Shown: piece by piece, positions 37,708 to 49,299 of the stretch | Layout of the letters: the number at the start of each line of letters is the position of its first letter | Position numbering within the stretch: the first letter of the stretch is position 1 | Assembly: GCF_045679555.1 (NCBI RefSeq) | Contig: NC_092087.1 | Coordinates: 22,158,925-22,222,924, forward strand | Reading direction: 5' to 3' | DNA from: Salvelinus alpinus | Taxonomy: Eukaryota; Chordata; Actinopteri; Salmoniformes; Salmonidae | DNA length: 64,000 nucleotides | Notes under the pieces: model-generated | What the model was told of the DNA's origin: nothing | What the model saw: only the letters and a program-made list of their open reading frames with translations | Database searches by the model: none | Program-made: the position numbers and the translations under genes

Positions 37708-38211
37708 TTATTTATATATATTTTTATTTTTATTAATTTTTACCCCCTTTTTCTCCCCAATTTTGTGGTATCCAATTGTTAGTAATTACTATCTTGTCTC
37801 ATCGCTACGACTCCCGTACGGGCTCGGGAGAGACGAAGGTCGAAAGCCATGCGTCCTCCGAAACACAACCCACAACCCAAACACAACCCAACCAACTGCT
37901 TCTTAACACAGCGCGCATCCAACCCGGAAGCCAGCCAATGTGTCGGAGGAAACACCGTGCACCTGGCAACCTCGGTTAGCGCACACTGCGCCCGGCCCGC
38001 CACAGGAGTCGCTGGTGCGCGATGAGACAAGGATATCCCTACCGGCCAAACCCTCTCTAACCCGGACAACACTAGGCCAATTGTGCGTCGCCCCACGGAC
38101 CTCCCGGTCGCGGCCGGCTGCGACAGAGCCTGGGCGCGAACCCAGAGTCTCTGGTGGCACAGCTAGCGCTGCGATGCAGTGCCCTAGACCACTCTGCCAC
38201 CCGGGAGGCCC
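37708..38211 (-). repeat. complete tRNA-Leu-headed SINE with 15-bp target duplication
   Basis: The tRNA-like head (GGCAGAGTGGTCTAGGGCAC on the minus strand) is at the right end and the tail at the left. Direct repeats TCATGGCTTTATTTT at 37693-37707 and 38212-38226 are a perfect 15-bp target-site duplication, so this is one intact and fairly recent insertion. Confidence 0.88.
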
Positions 38212-38561
38212 TCATGGCTTTATTTTAATCAGATCTGTGCATTTATAAAGTGCTTAGATGTGTCTGCTGCGAGACTATTTCTGACCTTTCATGAGATCCA
38301 AATGCAATCATAGTTATGTGGAATATCAATCACTGATTAGGGTCTAACCTAACTATTGCCTGGGAGACATGTGCTTCTGTGTATGATGCGTGTTGCTACC
38401 AAACCGAAACAAAAAAAGTCAATACAATTTGCATAACTTTTTGAATGAATTTACTGCGTATTAACATATCACACAATTCACTGGTGACAATCTGTTTAGA
38501 AGAGGTTCAGAGATCGAAGAATCTCTCCCTGTCAAGCATATTCCAAGTGATACCATAATGT

Positions 38562-41500
38562 ACTGATGTCCCCGACTAAAAAAAATCTTAGTCGACCAAG
38601 AGTCGTCTGTTTGATCAATTGATTGGTCGAAATTTTAAAACATACGCAGTATTTTTCCATATATTGACACATCCTATGTGTTTTATTTAAATCAACTATA
38701 TTCACTGAGCTTGTCTGATGCTTTAAGCACGCTGTTTGATTAAATAATTAAGACACACAAATGACTAGATGGAGTCCGACCTGCAATTGATTTGATTGTG
38801 CCGGGATCAAACTTGCTGCACTGTGTTTAAAAAAAAAAAAAAGACAGCGACTATGTGACTAGCACCTGTTCTCTCTCTCTCTCTCTTCCCTGCTGCAGCA
38901 TATAATTACATTACCCGACCTCCCCCAGTAAAACTAATCCCGTCCGAATAGTGCACAATAGGGCCTGACCTATAACATATTATAATCACTTCAATAAATT
39001 GGTTATAACAAACTCTGAACACCGTAACACGTGACAGCAAAAATGGATGTAGAGGACATGACAAATAAACTCGAAATGGGGGAATGTTTACTGGTTGCTC
39101 AGGAGGAATACATTTGACTAGTTGTGGAAAATACTGGAGATCAAGAACAAGAAGGTAAGGAGCAAGTCTGCGTGCATATTATGTGTGCCAAACAGATGCT
39201 GTATAGATTACAATATAATTTTTCTGACTGTTTGGAACAATGTAAACAACAATCAATAAATAAGCGTACCAGAGAGTCTGTTGTAATGTTGTTTTTTGTT
39301 AAGCCTTTATTACAGCAAAGACAAAAAATAGTAGCATTCATCTGTGAATGCAATATCCGAAATGGAATGGTTTATTTATTGTTTAAGATAATTATTCAAC
39401 GCTTGCTTTATTTTATTTTAAAACTAAAATGCTTGTTTGCATTTCAAATCATGATTGACTCATATGCTGTGTGATGATATGAATGATTGATACAGTAGCC
39501 TATATAAGTATTGAAATATAGGCCTAAGTAAGTTACGGTATTAAGACTAAAGCGGATGCACTCTTACATGGCAACCAGAACGCTCACGCGAGTGCGCGCC
39601 ATAGCGCGCATGTTGATTTTGTCCTCCCACACCAGACGCGGTCAGGACATGCAGGTTGAAATATCAAAACGAACTCTGAACCAACTATATTAACTTGGGG
39701 ACAGGTTGAAAAGCAAACATTTATGGCAATTTAGCTAGCTTGCTGTTGCTAGCTAATTTGTCCTGGGATATAAACATTGAGTTGTTATTTTACCTGAAAT
39801 GCACAAGGTCCTCTACTCCGACAATTGATCCACAGTTAAAAAGGTAAACCGAGTTCGTTTCTAGTAATATCTCCTCCTTCAAGGCCTCCTCTTCTTCAGA
39901 CTTTATATGGCGGTTGGCAACCAAGTTGAAGGTGCATTACCACCACCAACTGAACTGGAGTGTGGACCTCAGTTCATCTTTCAATCACCCATGTGGGTAT
40001 ATGTTCCTAAAAACCAATGAGGAGATAGATGGGAGAGGCAGGACTTGCAGCGCGTCAAGCGTCACCAATCGAACTAAGTTATATTTTAACACCTGGCTAT
40101 GCATACGCTCGTTGACGCGCACGAGCAGTGGGTGCAATGATTGAACAATGTGTGTGTACATTTATTTTGCAATACAAGAGGTGTGGTCAACATGTTAGGC
40201 CTACAGCGTAATGGTGGTTATATAAGGCTGCTATACTAAGCCTACTAATGATAATGACATTACTTATGATCATAGATTGTGGGGGCTGTTTTGTTAGACT
40301 TCAGTGCGGCTTTTGAAATTAGTGATCTTAGTCTGCTGCTAGAAAAACATATGTGTTATGGCTTTAAACACTGCTATTGTGGATAAGGAGTTACCTGTCT
40401 AACAGAACACAGAGGGTGTTCTTTAATGGAAACCTCTCCAACAAAGTCCAGGTAGAATCAGGAATTACCCAAGGCAGCTGTCTAGGCCCCTTACTTTTTT
40501 CAATCTTATTAAAGACTTTGAGTAAAGCCAGTGTGTCAATGTATGTGGATGACTCAACATTATACACCTCAGCTACTACAGCGACTGAAATGACTACAAC
40601 ACTTAAAGAGCTGCAGTTAGTTTCAGAATGGGTGGCAAGGAATAAGTTAGTCATAAATATTTCAAAAACTAATATCATTGTATTTGGGACAAATCATTCA
40701 GTTAACCCGAAACCTCAACTAAATCTTGTAATGAATGTGGAAATTGAGCAAGTTGAGGTGACTAAACTGCTTGGTGTAACCCTGGATTGTAAACTGTCAT
40801 AGTCAAAACATATTGTTACAACAGTAGCTAAGGTGGGGAGAGGTCTGTCCATAATAAAGCAATGCTCTGCCTTAACAGCACTATCAACAGGTTCTATGGG
40901 CCCTAGTTTTGTCACACCTGGACTACTGTTCAGTCGTGTGGTCAGGTGTCACAAAGAGGGACTTGGGAAAATTGCAATTGGCTCAGAACAGGGCAGCAAG
41001 GCTGGCCTTTGGATGTACACAGAGATCTAACATTAATAATATGCATGTCAATCTCTGCTGGCTCAAAGTGGAGGAGAGATTGACTTCATCACTACTTGTA
41101 TTTGTGAAAGGTATTGACATGTTGAATGCACCGAGCTGTTAGTTTGAACTACTGGCACACAGCTCAGACACCCATGCATACCACCAGAGGTCTCTTCACA
41201 GTCCCCAAGTCCAGAACAGACTATGGGAGGCTTAAAGTACTGCATAGACCCCTGACTACATGGAACTCTATTCCACATCAAGCAACTCATGCAAGCAGTA
41301 AAATTTGATTTAAAAAACACACCTTACGGAACAGCGGGGACTGTGAAGCAACACAAACATAGGCAGAGACACATGCATAAACACACAATAACATACACAT
41401 GGATTTCGTGTTGTAGAGTAGGGGTCTGAGGGCACACTTGTGAATGTCTTGCAATGTTTTTAACATTGTTTAAAACTGCCTTCATTTTGCTGGACCCCAG

Positions 41501-42344
41501 TAAGAGTAGCTGCTGCCTGGGGATCCTTAATAAATACAACTACTAATAATAATGAGATCAAGAAAAAGGAGCGTTATATTATTTATCTAACAATTTGGAA
41601 GTGCTAACACAAATTATAATACCAGAGGCTGAAAAGTGTAAAGCCTTTATTACAGCAAAGCAAAGATTAAAAACAGCTGAATTTGTCAAATGATTTACTT
41701 GACATGTAATTGTGTGAGGCTTGGTGCTCACTGAATCAGTAGGCTATTAAACACTCAAACAGGCAACAGAAGCAGGATCTGTCTTATTTTTGTAGATATA
41801 TGGATTTATGAAGCCAGGCATATTCAACAGTTAGACTGTTGAGTAGACCTAATTAAGTTGTGGTTCCCTTTCTCCTCACTTTTCTTAGACAATAAGACAA
41901 GGGCTGTTCTTATCTCATTCTGCTGCTGCCTCCACCGTATTTTTCCCAACAACAGTATGCTGGTTGACTCTGCTATTATGCATAGCAACATGGTCTAGGA
42001 AAAGGTGCCAATTCAAGAGCACACTGACGTTTTTCTGAAACGTGAACAGCGACCACTATCCAACACTAGAGAAAGCGCATTTGTTTTAAAATATTATAAT
42101 TGCTATTAGTGTTGCACCATTGTTCTTATGTAATATAACCGTATACAATTTCAGTAGCACATTTCATGGACTGTGCCATCCCCACGTCCTCCACAATGGA
42201 GCAGTCCACTCAGACAGGCACAAATCAGACCGGTGTCTTGTAGACCATGAAATATTATTTTTGCTACTGCTCGACTAATTAAATCTCGGTCGACCAACAG
42301 CCTATCTACTAAACAATCGACCAGTCAACTAAATGGTATCAGCC
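38562..42344. mobile_element. composite insertion flanked by 12-bp direct repeat, possible hAT-type
   Basis: ATACCATAATGT occurs at 38550-38561 and again at 42345-42356. The inner ends share CTGAT in inverted orientation (ACTGATGTCC against the inverse of GGTATCAGCC), and both ends carry GGTCGACC-type strings (TTAGTCGACCAAGAG and TCGGTCGACCAAC). No transposase was recognised inside. The interior holds the LINE fragment at 40290-41550 and unclassified AT-rich DNA. Confidence 0.5.
40290..41550 (+). mobile_element. L2/Rex-like LINE, 5'-truncated
   Basis: A 141-codon frame (40377-40802) contains the reverse-transcriptase motifs RSYLSNRTQRVFFNG, ESGITQGSCLGPLLFSI and the catalytic SMYVDDSTLYTS, then LLGVTLDCKLS. 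After a stop, KLQLAQNRAARLAF (about 40970) and GLFTVPKSRTDYGR (41126 on) complete the C-terminus. The 3' tail ends GGGGATCCTTAATAAATAC. No endonuclease domain remains. Confidence 0.85.
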
Positions 42345-42653
42345 ATACCATAATGTGAGTGCGTGCGCACACGCAGATTCTACAGCGCGGATGGCTTGAC
42401 CAAGGTTTTTCCATTTGCAGGAGAGCTTGACCACAGTCTTTATTTTTGAGACTATAATTAGCAAGATACCAGAAGTGGCAAGACCTCAATAGTGCTGGAC
42501 ACATGGAAAATATATTCATTTACCATTCAAATATTTCTGTTTTTCAACTTCAGCAAAGGTCTTAAAATCCAAAGTCTCTACAAAAAGATACTATAAATCT
42601 CTAACAAAGATGTACGAAAATGCCACTCAGAAATAACATGAAGATGCAGCCGG
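42345..42653 (-). other. cxxc1: cxxc1 3' UTR, probable
   Basis: It follows the cxxc1 stop at 42654-42656. A possible AATAAA-like signal on the minus strand lies near 42438 (AAAATAAAGAC). The composite insertion ends just beyond at 42344. Confidence 0.4.
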
Positions 42654-45600
42654 CTATCTGTCCTTGTTGCAACGGAGATCCGTTGTCAGGGGGTCGTGCT
42701 GAATGGTTTGGTGCAGCATAAGAGCGAGAAGACCAGCCCTGTTGGTCATAGCAGTCCTGACGTTGCGCTCCTGCTCAAAGAGCTCATCCAGCTTGTACCA
42801 CTGTTTACAAAGACATTTTGGGAGAAAAGCAAGGAGTAATGATTAAAATAGCAAAAAAGTCTTTGAAATCAACTGTGTACTCGGTCCTTTAAAATTCACT
42901 TTCATAGATCATATGAACTACCCTTTATGAAGGTCAATAATATTTGTTATAACCAGGGTCTTAGTCAATTGATTTTCATGTTAGCTAAAAATCATGAAGA
43001 ACTGGAATTCTGGTATATTTCTGATTTGAATCTACAGGAATTCACCTCAACCCTGGTGAAGTGGCCCAAAATAATAGATGGATGTGGTGCATTCCACTAC
43101 TAACCACTCTGACACGCTCCAGGTCCACCTCAGCTCTCCTGAGCTTCTCCCAGTTGTAGTGCTTATTACATTTGCGTTTAGAAACCCTGCAGTATTCGCC
43201 TGTTGCCTCAAACACATTACGGACCAGAGGACAGCCGCACACCTCATCCCCTGGGACCTAACCACAAACCAAGAGGACAAGAGAAGCCAAGATTATACAT
43301 CATAAGTCAAACAGCAGGACAATTAGTGTGCTTTATGGCAAAGTTTCTTTGCATTTGACTCGCCAATCATCACTGACCTTTGGGTCCCTGGAATGTTCTG
43401 GGCACAAAACCTGAAGCCTCTTGCAGTAGGTCTTGCTCTGGGGGTTGTACACATCGCAGAAGAGTCTTGTTGCTCTGAGAACAAAAAGTATACAGACTAC
43501 CGTGGTGAAACAATATGGAAACAGAAAAGCAAGCAACAATTGATCACTTCCAGCAAACCCATTTAAAGTGCTAGACTCTTACCCTTCGATCTTTGTTGGG
43601 TACATTGAACCAAAAGATGTCTGGCTCTCATACTGTCAATGCAAAAGAGAGAAAACAAGAATGTTATCAGTTTATACTGTGTCCTTTAGGAAGGAGTGCA
43701 TATCTGCAACTTATATTCATATTGCTAGTACTCTATATTAAGTTTAATTCTGTACATTTCATCCTCTCCCATATAGGATGTTGCAGACACTTATCAGCTA
43801 CTGCACTCTGGATGTATACCACAAACTCACAACCAAGATCAGAGAAGCTAAATAGGAAATCTCCAGCTTACAAGAAAATGGCTGCAGTCTGAAACCCTGT
43901 GGCGCTACGCTAACTGAGTTAGAGGGAAGGTGTTGAAGGATACGCGAAAGCATTTTTGGGGTTGACTGATAGGCTGGATAAAAAGAATGTTGGCTCAACA
44001 TTGACAGACTCACCTTAGCATAGCATCTCTCCATATGTCGCAGTGCCACCTTTGGGTTGATAGGGTGACTGCAGGACACACAGAAAATCATCAGGTCTGT
44101 TTCTTCATTGTCCCCTTCATTCGTCTGAAACGAGAACCAAAAGAAAGACACGTCAAAGCAATGTTTCACCCAGGAAGCCGCTGAAAGATTTGAGCGCAGG
44201 CTTGAACGGGCAAGACAGTTCTCTAGCCGAGGAGCTCTGATCCCACTGGATAAATACCGCAGTGGCCAATAAAAAAATACTGAAGTGACTCACCTCCTCA
44301 TCCTGCTGGACTACCTGCTGCTTGGCCTTAGCAATGATTCCCTCCAGCTCGTGGAAGCGTTTCTCCATGTCAGTGAGACGCATGCGTGCATTCTGCTGAT
44401 CCCTTCGGATCCGCTCCAGTTGCTTCTTGCCCTGCTCCTCAGCGATGCAGGGGCTCTGCTGCCACTGCTGGATACGTTGAGGGAGTATCTCATAGAGCCG
44501 GCTAGAGACATAATGTATTTTACATTTGATTGATTTTCTTACAGTTGCATGTGTGTGTTTGTGTTTGTGCGCTTACTTGGTAGCCAGCTTCATGCCACAT
44601 TCCTCTGAGCAGTATTTGGAGTTGGCTCGTGCAGCTTCCACACAGCTGGGCCCGAGGCACTGTCGCTGCCCTCCTCCATCCCTGGCATCGCCCCTATCAC
44701 TGTGCCTGACTTTGTCCTTGTGCTTCTGCTTCTGTTTGTGCCGCCGTGACTCTTTCTGATGTGCATTAACAAAAACAAATCGCAAGGCACACATGTAAAA
44801 TCACTGTACTTTGATGTATTTTGTCACAACAGTAATATTCCCATGATGCAATAAAAAAAAGCTAAAAGCTTCAAATATTTGATAGATGTGGACTGCAACT
44901 GCATGGATAAAAATTAACAGTAATCATTGTGTGCCTGCAAGATGTAAAAGTAAAGTTTGCTTACTTTCTTGTCAAATTTATTTTCCCGTCTCTTCACATG
45001 CTTGACCTTCACAGCTTTCTTTCGCAGAACAGGGCTGAATGGAGGCCCGTCATCCTCATCACTGAGCCATGGCTGGGTTGAACAGAAACAATGAGATAAA
45101 CATTCAAAATACTTGAAAAAGTGCTATTCAAGCCAAAGAACAAGTGGATATGAGAGTGTAAGTGCAACAGTAGGACAATAATAAGGATCTTGTGTATTTT
45201 GAATGTGTTTCAAATAGTTCTTGATAGAATCTTCAGCCATATTTCTCATCTATTGCAATACCATGTTGTCGTCATATCCCGCTGCCTTGTACTTTTCATA
45301 GAGTTCTGCCTCACTATCGTAGTCGTCTGAATATCGTCTTCTCCGGTGGTAGGAATTATCCCGCCTTTCACGCAAATTAAACTCTTCATCCTTCACACGC
45401 AACATTTTCTGCAGAGAATAAGCAGCATTGTGTCACAGTTTGCAAGACTACACCAGTTCAAAAGATGTAAGCAAAAAAAGAGTGATGGCATAGTCTCATT
45501 AGGAACTCACCCTGGCTCGGACGTCACACTGCCTAAATCGACACTTCTGTCTTATTTTGTTGGGACCCCCAAATTTCTTCATGTCCTTGCAGAAGTCGCA

Positions 45601-47301
45601 TGTGGCACAGTCCTCAGTCCTCAAGCAGGGCTCGCACTCTCCACACATACGTGCTGAGCGCTTAACCTGAGACAAACAAGAGAGACAAAGATATGTTTGC
45701 CAACAGAATAGTTCCAAAGACACACAATTTTTGATATACATTGAAGGAAAATGGGGATATAACATTTAGATGTAAAGTAACGAACCTTTGATCCACGGCG
45801 CCTTTCAGATTTATAATCTGGAGTGCTGTTTTGTCTTTCAAATTTTCTCTCTGGCTCTCTCTGGCCCTCTGCCTCCTTTTCGCGGCTCTTCTTTGGACGG
45901 TATTTTATCTCCAATGATGGGTTTTTGTCTAATCAAAAGCAACAGACATCATGTAAGGTTAGTAAGCACATGTGACAGATACCCATGTGGATGATAGTGA
46001 ATGGGGAACAAAAACCTCACCTCGGCATCGCAGGCAGTACCACTGCCTGATAGCTTTGGCCATCTTCTCTGTGAGATTGATGCAGTTACCATGAAACCAC
46101 TCATTACAGTTGTCACAACCACTACAAGAACAACACAGATATGAGCCCCATGAAATTAAGGTTATGTAACATTTCAAGGTCATGTTATGATTACTTGTGT
46201 TGAAGGTGTTGCTGTTATGATCATCTGATTAAACTCACATCATGAAGCAATTGATGTCAGGTTTTCGACAAATGCAGTACACTGGTGCATTCTCGCCCTC
46301 CATACTGCTCTCAAGCCCTGGTGCAGGCTCAAAGTCTGACACTTCACTGTCCTGGAAGATAACCATCATCATCTAGCCAATCAGACAACCTCCAGCGCCA
46401 TAACGAATATTGCTTGTACTGGAGTTCGATCCGAGGGTCCATTGAAAGCATGGCAATTTTATTTTCAACCAACCTTTACTTGGCGATACTTTTTTAATTC
46501 TCGATTTGTTAGGCACTGGTGTCTTAGACATCTGTTTCCATTTGCAGATGGAACTCCGATAACCAGAGAATATTTATTAAAATATTAAATCCACTTTTTG
46601 CACGGAGTTCCCTCAGCATTTTAGCTGCCGGATATCTCGCATACAACCCAAACACAGATGTACACGCATGCGACAAGCCATTTCTAACTCAATACAAAAA
46701 AGTGGATTTATTATTCTCTAGTTTTTGGAGTTGCCCCTGGAACTGGAAACATTCGTTTATAAAGACACGCCAGTGCAAGTATAGCCAAATAAAGGTTGGT
46801 TGAAAATAAATGTACCATGATTTCAATGGACTGTCGGCTCGACCTCCAGAGTACAAGCTAGTTACAGTACTTGGGTAACGTTATGCCGCTGGAGGTTCGA
46901 TCTGATCGGCTAATCATCATTATGTCGAAAACAACTAATCTGATGGCAAACATTAATTTCATTAAGTTATTATACTGCTGTCTACTCTACGTCGAGTCGG
47001 ACATACTAGTCTGCCCAAACGATACAATCTATTGTTGGTTAAAAAAATGATTTCGCATTCCAGATAGCAACTTCGCTAGCTATATCTAGCTAGGTAACCA
47101 TAACCTGAGACATAAAACAGATAGCGAACGCTTAACTAACAAACGGTAACAAGCCAAAAGTCTGAAAATAGTCGGCAAGCTGTTGCATTTCCATTGCGAC
47201 TGGCTAGCTTCCGTTAGCTTGCTAAAAGTGCTGGCTAGCATTAGCTGGTTTCGCATGGCGAAGACACTAATCTAGACAATTGCTGTTAGGCAACTAACCA
47301 T
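42654..47301 (-). CDS. cxxc1: CXXC finger protein 1 (CFP1), complete coding sequence
   Basis: Fourteen coding exons in consistent phase give 571 aa: 47299-47301 (ATG only), 46239-46351, 46021-46121, 45786-45928, 45511-45666, 45262-45408, 44965-45072, 44577-44755, 44294-44501, 44014-44124, 43583-43632, 43378-43474, 43105-43257, 42654-42800. The PHD finger is at about 26-73 ([19 protein letters not shown] ... WYCLRC); the CXXC domain at about 124-170 ([29 protein letters not shown]); a basic KHVKRRENK stretch; then the C-terminal Set1-interacting domain with [36 protein letters not shown] and [23 protein letters not shown]1 brings the SETD1 H3K4 methyltransferase complex to unmethylated CpG islands. 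Human CFP1 is 656 aa; the loss is in linkers. The first exon (ATG then GTTAGT donor) is inferred from phase alone and is the weak point. Confidence 0.93.
45511..45666 (-). other. cxxc1: cxxc1 CXXC-domain exon
   Basis: A 52-codon exon [52 protein letters not shown]. All cysteines and the KFGG motif are kept. It has one Arg-to-Phe type change in the KCRFRQC end compared with KCRLRQC of the human protein. Confidence 0.92.
46021..46351 (-). other. cxxc1: cxxc1 PHD finger exons
   Basis: Exons 46239-46351 and 46021-46121 join in the Ile codon of CFMI|GCDNC, where the human gene also splits. All eight zinc ligands of the C4HC3 finger are present, including the HGNC histidine of EWFHGNC. Confidence 0.9.
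46362..46930. repeat. large imperfect palindrome (fold-back) in cxxc1 intron 1
   Basis: Left arm about 46362-46615 and right arm about 46655-46930 are inverted copies. Matching strings include ACCTCCAGCG at 46388 against the inverse at about 46890, TTTTCAACCAACCTTTA at about 46465 against the inverse at about 46790, and AAATCCACTTTTT in the centre. A roughly 40-bp spacer divides them. The left arm ends about ten bases before the acceptor of cxxc1 exon 2 (46351). Confidence 0.85.
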
Positions 47302-47440
47302 GAAATTCACATAAACCTAAAACGCATTTCTTTGCATTAATTTAGCTAACTAACGGTACCATTTGTGATGTATTTGCAATCCTCGATCAAACTTCAACGA
47401 TAGTACCTAGCTAAACAACTGCTCAGGGTCACAATCTGGG
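47302..47440 (-). promoter_or_regulatory. cxxc1: probable cxxc1 5' UTR and promoter side
   Basis: It lies upstream of the inferred ATG. It is rich in TTAGCTA/AACGGT strings, as is the mbd1 5' region. The decayed LINE begins at about 47480, so the promoter must be short or include LINE sequence. Confidence 0.35.
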
Positions 47441-47479
47441 TTGACGACGCCGGAAATCAAATAATCGTCTGAACTCGGA

Positions 47480-48720
47480 TGTTGGACCAAACCTTCTTCT
47501 TCTTTAAAGTTGTATTCTATGCTATCATGGCGGTCCGCAAGCAATCGTTTAAGTGCATGCCGCCACCTACTGTGCTGAAATGTACGATCACTAATGATCT
47601 GCCAAATTCTGTACGACCATGAAAATAACAAATAAATCCCCCGAGTCGTATTGGTAACCTTACCAATAAAAGCTATGAAGTCAACATGATTAATTATCAA
47701 AGCGTCCTTTGACACCGCACATTCATGAACGCAAGATTCCTGAAGAGGCCTCGAAACCATGCCTCTCTCTGCACCTGGCATCCGTTCCCTCCCACAATTA
47801 CAACACTTAAACTTCACATTGCTCCCTCATTCACCGTAATCATGTGCTCCTGCACACTTGGCACATCTTTTCCTTCCTTTACATTGAACAGCTACACGTC
47901 CCTTTCTTGGGCATTTTAAACACTGCAGTGCATATGGGACAAATTCTCAAACATTGAAACTAAGGATTCCTATCTGTACTTCCCCAGGCATAACCTTCTC
48001 AAACCTCAACAGCACTGAGGCTTTAACTTTGACCTTCTTTCCTGCTGATCAACCTTTTTGGCCTCCATCACTCTTCCTCCCGTCACATTTTCTTTAATAT
48101 CATCTATGGGCATAGATATTGGGACCCCAGTGATGACTCCCCTCAACCTAGCATAAGCACCAGGGACATGGCTTTTAATCTTTTTCTCATTAAGCTTTTC
48201 CATTTTCAGAATCTGCTCTTGCTGAGCCTGGCTACCACAAAATATTAACAATCAACCATTTCCAATGAACCGAGCTAATTTCACTTCACCTACCTCTTTC
48301 TCTAGAGCATTAGTTATTCAGATAGAGTGTAAGTAAGCCCTGTGGTTTCATCAAACACTATCACCACTTTCCACTCCAACACATCATTACTATTGCTTCC
48401 TACCATGGCCATCTTTATGATTTATTTACTAGACGTCCCATTGCTTTCTGTATCATGATCTCTCTTCTTCCTATGTCTTTCCACTACCGACCATTGCGGT
48501 CCTTGACCATCATCTTCGCGCTCCATATAATCAGAATTGACACCCATATTGTTCGCATTCCAGCACAGCTGTTGCTTCACCAACTTTTTCTCAATTTCCT
48601 CCATTTCTTCCGCACTACTTGCAGCCATTTCCGGCTCCTCAGCTCCAATAGTCACCAGCAGTCACCTCCTTTCCCAACCGCCGTGCACACTTCGGAATTT
48701 TTCTAGCACCAGCCCCAGGA
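47480..48720 (-). mobile_element. non-LTR retroelement ORF1 relic with (GAA)n tail
   Basis: On the minus strand a gag-like ORF1 runs from about 48680: GVITGVPISMPIDDIKENV and GGRVMEAKKVDQQERRSKL (48006-48251), then a zinc-knuckle region with CAKCAGAHDYGE and FKCCNCGRER (47780-47900). A deletion joins it to a 3' end with CAGTAGGTGGCGGCATGC and a (GAA)n end near 47490. A second copy of the 3' end lies at about 53030-53115. Confidence 0.75.
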
Positions 48721-49299
48721 ATCCATAAAGCGTTTTTACCAAAAGCAATCACTTTTCATGTGAAAACATAGGACATTACTACACGTAAATAAACATAAAT
48801 AACATTAAAAGTAAAAAAAGAAAAAAAAACTTTTTGACTTTCAAAAGTTAAAGTACATAAAATAAAGGCCAGGGGTTACAGTTGTACAAACCTATGATAG
48901 AGTTGTATGAATACAGAGTTTTTTTTTGTTATTGGCTAATTCTAGAGGAGATTTGATGTAAAGTCACTCTTTTTAACTTAACTTCATATGAATTTTCTTT
49001 GTTCTTTCTTTGTTGATCCTTTTCCATACAATCCATTATGTACGACTGCACTAAATATGATGTGAATAATGCAAGATTTTAAATCCCAGCAATCTTTAAA
49101 ATGACATTCAGGAGCAAAAGGTTATCAATAGTTGTTTTTAATTCATAAACAAAAGATTCATTGGAATATAATATTTGAATGGAATATCACTAATAACAAT
49201 AAATAACATTGTAATATAACATTTCATAACAATAACAGTGTAACATTGATGTGGCAACTCTCTTATGCTCTGCTATTGCACTATTGTAATTTGTACATA

